From positions 186,001 through 250,000 of the forward strand of contig WIUZ02000022.1 in the NCBI GenBank assembly GCA_015956445.1: 64,000 bases of DNA, in the 5' to 3' direction. The translations under genes and the position numbers were made by a program. The stretch is from Thelephora terrestris (lineage: Eukaryota > Basidiomycota > Agaricomycetes > Thelephorales > Thelephoraceae). Position 1 is the first letter of the stretch. Each line of letters begins with the position of its first letter. Of this stretch, positions 61,703 to 64,000 are shown one piece after another. The notes beneath the pieces were generated by a model, which saw nothing but the letters and a program-made list of their open reading frames with translations, was not told the origin of the DNA and made no database searches.

Positions 61703-64000
61703 TCATACAAGTGGCCTAGAAAAGTCCCCGCTCCGCCCACCGGATTTCTTGCTTACGATGATACCCCGGATCACCATCTCTCTCCCCGCAACGGCCTTGA
61801 GCATGTCCCAGACATTGAGCAGGGCGACAGAAACTGCGGTCAGGGCCTCCATTTCTACTCCAGTCTTACCCGTACACGATACTGCGGCCTCGCATTTGAC
61901 ACTATACTCTTTGCTGGCCCCATTATTCTTTACCTCAGCGGTCAGGGATAGATCGATGTGGGTGATCGGCAGGGGGTGACAAAGGGGGATAAGGTCTGCA
62001 GTGCGCTTGCAGGCCATTATTCCAGCTAGTTGTGAGACAGCAAGAACATCCCCCTTCTTCCCCTTTGCCTCCCGCAGTCCCTCGGAGTCACCTTCGACAG
62101 TTGCTGGAGACCCTTGCGACACGAGATCGTAGGCCACTTTCGGAATCAGAATGCTACCACTCGCGGTAGCGGTCCTTTGGGTGCTGGGCTTGGAACCGAT
62201 ATCGACCATGCGCGCTCGACTAGTTTTGACATCAAAATGAGTGAGGGTCTCAGAGAGCGGTGCGTATCGTCGGGCCGTTGTGGTAAAGAACCGCGAGTGT
62301 TGAGTGGACGCTGTTTTGTTCGGCCGTGAATCTGTTTGTGCCATGGTTTTGAGGAAGTAGGGTGCACGGTCTCTCGAACTAAATGCGGAGCTGGATCGCT
62401 GAGGATCTGCGAATTCTGCAATTAGAGTGCGAGGTGACATGGGATACAGGTGAATAGAGGCTGACTCAACCTCCAATCAAGATCATCGGCCTGTTGGTGG
62501 CAACATCGATTTCTTCCATTCCAGCATGTTTTTCCTTCTTACCGCGAACGGCGATACTGACAGTCTGCATCACAGTATCATCGGTTTCCCCACTCCTAAG
62601 TAGGTCTCGGAGGGACGTCTCCTTCGGGTCGAACAGGCACACCTTTGAGACGCGGGGTTAGGCAGTTAATTATTTGATCCGACGTCAAAACCCCACCTTG
62701 ATTTGACCATCCGCGGTGAGCCTCAGTCTGTTGCATGAAGAGCAGAAATGGTCGGACATGCTGCTGATGAATCCGAAACTGCCTACGTAACCAGGAATCC
62801 TGTAAGAACGAGCAGTATCGTTGAGTTCATCCGCGGCCTTGATGATTGTGGGGTAGCGTTTTTGGAGGTTTGACAACAGGACAGATGATGGCACCATCCT
62901 AGCTTTGTCCCATCTGTTCCCTAGATGTCGTGTTGTTAGATAGCAGAGGAAAGTCGAGTTCTACACCTGCACAGACCTGTAAAGGGCATAAACTCGATAA
63001 ATCTAATAGATATATCCTTCTCTCGGGTCATTTCCACGAAGTCAGGGACTTCGGCGTCATTGAGGTCCTTGATGACGACGAAGTTCAGTTTGACCGACTG
63101 AAGGTCCGAAGACAATGCGATGTCAAGGGCTTTGAGCACTGCGCCGTGGCCCCTTCGCCGTGCCATAATTTCAAATTTGAAAGGGTCGAGGGTATCAAGG
63201 CTGGCTTTGCGGTTGAGCTTGAGCCTAAGAACAAGATTTGTGGACGGTGTTCACCTGAGATTGAGGTGAGTTAGCCCGTTTTCCACCAGTCGAGGGAGCG
63301 TTCGGTGGAGGGCGATTCCGTTGCTTGTCATTCCAATGGAGCGTAGACCATGCTGACGTAATTCACTCAATCTGCCTGTTTGGTTTGAATGGATTCAGGA
63401 TCGGCGCATGGAGCGCAAGGAGCAGGGCGGGATTCACCAATAAGGTCGACAACCCCTGCTCTGACCATTGGCTCGCCACCAGTAAGCCTGATCTTTGTCA
63501 CTCCTTGTTTGACAAACATTTTAGCCAGGCGAACAACCTCGTCGTCTGTGAGAAGATGCGGTTTTGGTGTGAGTTCTACCCCCTCCTCCGGCATGCAATA
63601 GAAACCTTGGAGAGCGGTCAGAAAATCGCAATGAAAATATAGGAAGCGACACAACATCGTAGGTTACATCGTTCAGTGAGGCCTAGGTTTGTTGTTGAGA
63701 GCTCCCGGGCGGTGTGCAAGGGCCGAACAAGCACGCACTGATTCGCAAGTAGTTATGCATACGCCCAAAAGTATCTCGTAGGGGCGGAGGAGGGCCCTTC
63801 TTGAGGTCCACCTCCACAATCCTTGCCTTTCAATTTGAGAGGAATGAGTGGGATCTGCGTTCCTGAAGATGGCTTGAATAATACCTTTGCAGTGATGGAG
63901 TTCGCGGTGATACTTCTTATATGACGGAGAGCGCGCGGGGTGTCCCCCAGGATGCGATTAGGAAGGGTACAACAACGTGACAGACAGACAGCGCCGAACA
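61703..64000 (-). CDS. Molybdenum cofactor synthesis MoaA-MoaC fusion (MOCS1 type), 5' end off window
   Basis: This gene makes cyclic pyranopterin monophosphate from GTP. The MoaA part is a radical SAM enzyme. Splicing of exons 63885->64000, 63739-63826, 63656-63682 (27 nt) and from 63605 gives [13 protein letters not shown] and the cluster motif CNLRCFYC, then [20 protein letters not shown] and [17 protein letters not shown]. Later: [51 protein letters not shown] (second cluster). It ends MILIGG-stop at 62466. The MoaC part reads [52 protein letters not shown] and [20 protein letters not shown], stop at 61703. A 55-nt intron (62416-62470) would remove the last Gly and the stop and fuse the parts. 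No start codon is visible before the right edge; exon 1 has presequence character ([15 protein letters not shown]). Confidence 0.88.

Overview
The window is nuclear DNA from a filamentous basidiomycete, most likely an Agaricomycete. Genes are dense: about 28 well supported genes plus 3 tentative small ones in 64 kb. They are interrupted by many very short GT-AG introns, mostly 42-68 nt, and they lie on both strands without operons. The gene content is fungal and conserved: a division I chitin synthase, Pet127, Gpi16, Gem1, a Tma23-like protein, a DUF4470/MYND protein, an NicO nickel transporter and a Cdc25-type RasGEF. I see no transposon, viral relic, rRNA, tRNA or CRISPR array. The order or species cannot be fixed from sequence alone.

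Layout. 0.8-5.9 kb: a Zn2Cys6 transcription factor and a CHFR-like RING ubiquitin ligase. 6.1-10.4 kb (minus): a disordered hypothetical protein and a kelch-BTB protein. 10.5-14.8 kb (plus): pyridoxamine phosphate oxidase, a small probable mitochondrial protein, an H15 winged-helix protein and ATP synthase subunit f. 14.8-17.3 kb is the loosest stretch; by joining short exons I find an 81-residue Cys/His-rich protein there (minus) and a possible 32-residue protein diverging from it. 17.3-23.7 kb: Gpi16, Afg2 and coproporphyrinogen oxidase. 24.0-30.2 kb: chitin synthase and an MFS transporter. 30.5-38.9 kb: DUF4470/MYND protein, a Sly41-like transporter and a UspA-domain protein. 39.1-44.7 kb: Pet127, Arl8, Rpn13 and a SCOC/Slo1-like coiled coil. 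45.1-51.9 kb: SH3-RasGEF and nickel transporter. 52.8-59.2 kb: F-box propeller protein, Gem1/Miro and a von Willebrand A protein. 59.4-64 kb: Tma23-like G-patch protein, Cdc123 and a fused molybdenum cofactor gene (MoaA-MoaC, MOCS1 type) that runs off the right edge.

Organisation. Many neighbours are head to head with 48-260 bp between start codons (kelch/PDX3, GPI16/AFG2, PET127/ARL8, RPN13/SCOC, TMA23-like/CDC123, F-box/GEM1), so shared promoters are likely. Functions group loosely around mitochondria (ATP17, PET127, GEM1), ribosome biogenesis and translation (AFG2, TMA23-like, CDC123), cofactors (PDX3, HEM13, MOCS1) and protein turnover (RING E3, RPN13, F-box).

The most striking observation is in the molybdenum cofactor gene. 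The MoaA part ends in Gly-Gly-stop, but the second Gly codon and the stop lie inside an apparent 55-nt intron. Its removal gives an in-frame fusion to MoaC, which is the same logic as human MOCS1 alternative splicing.
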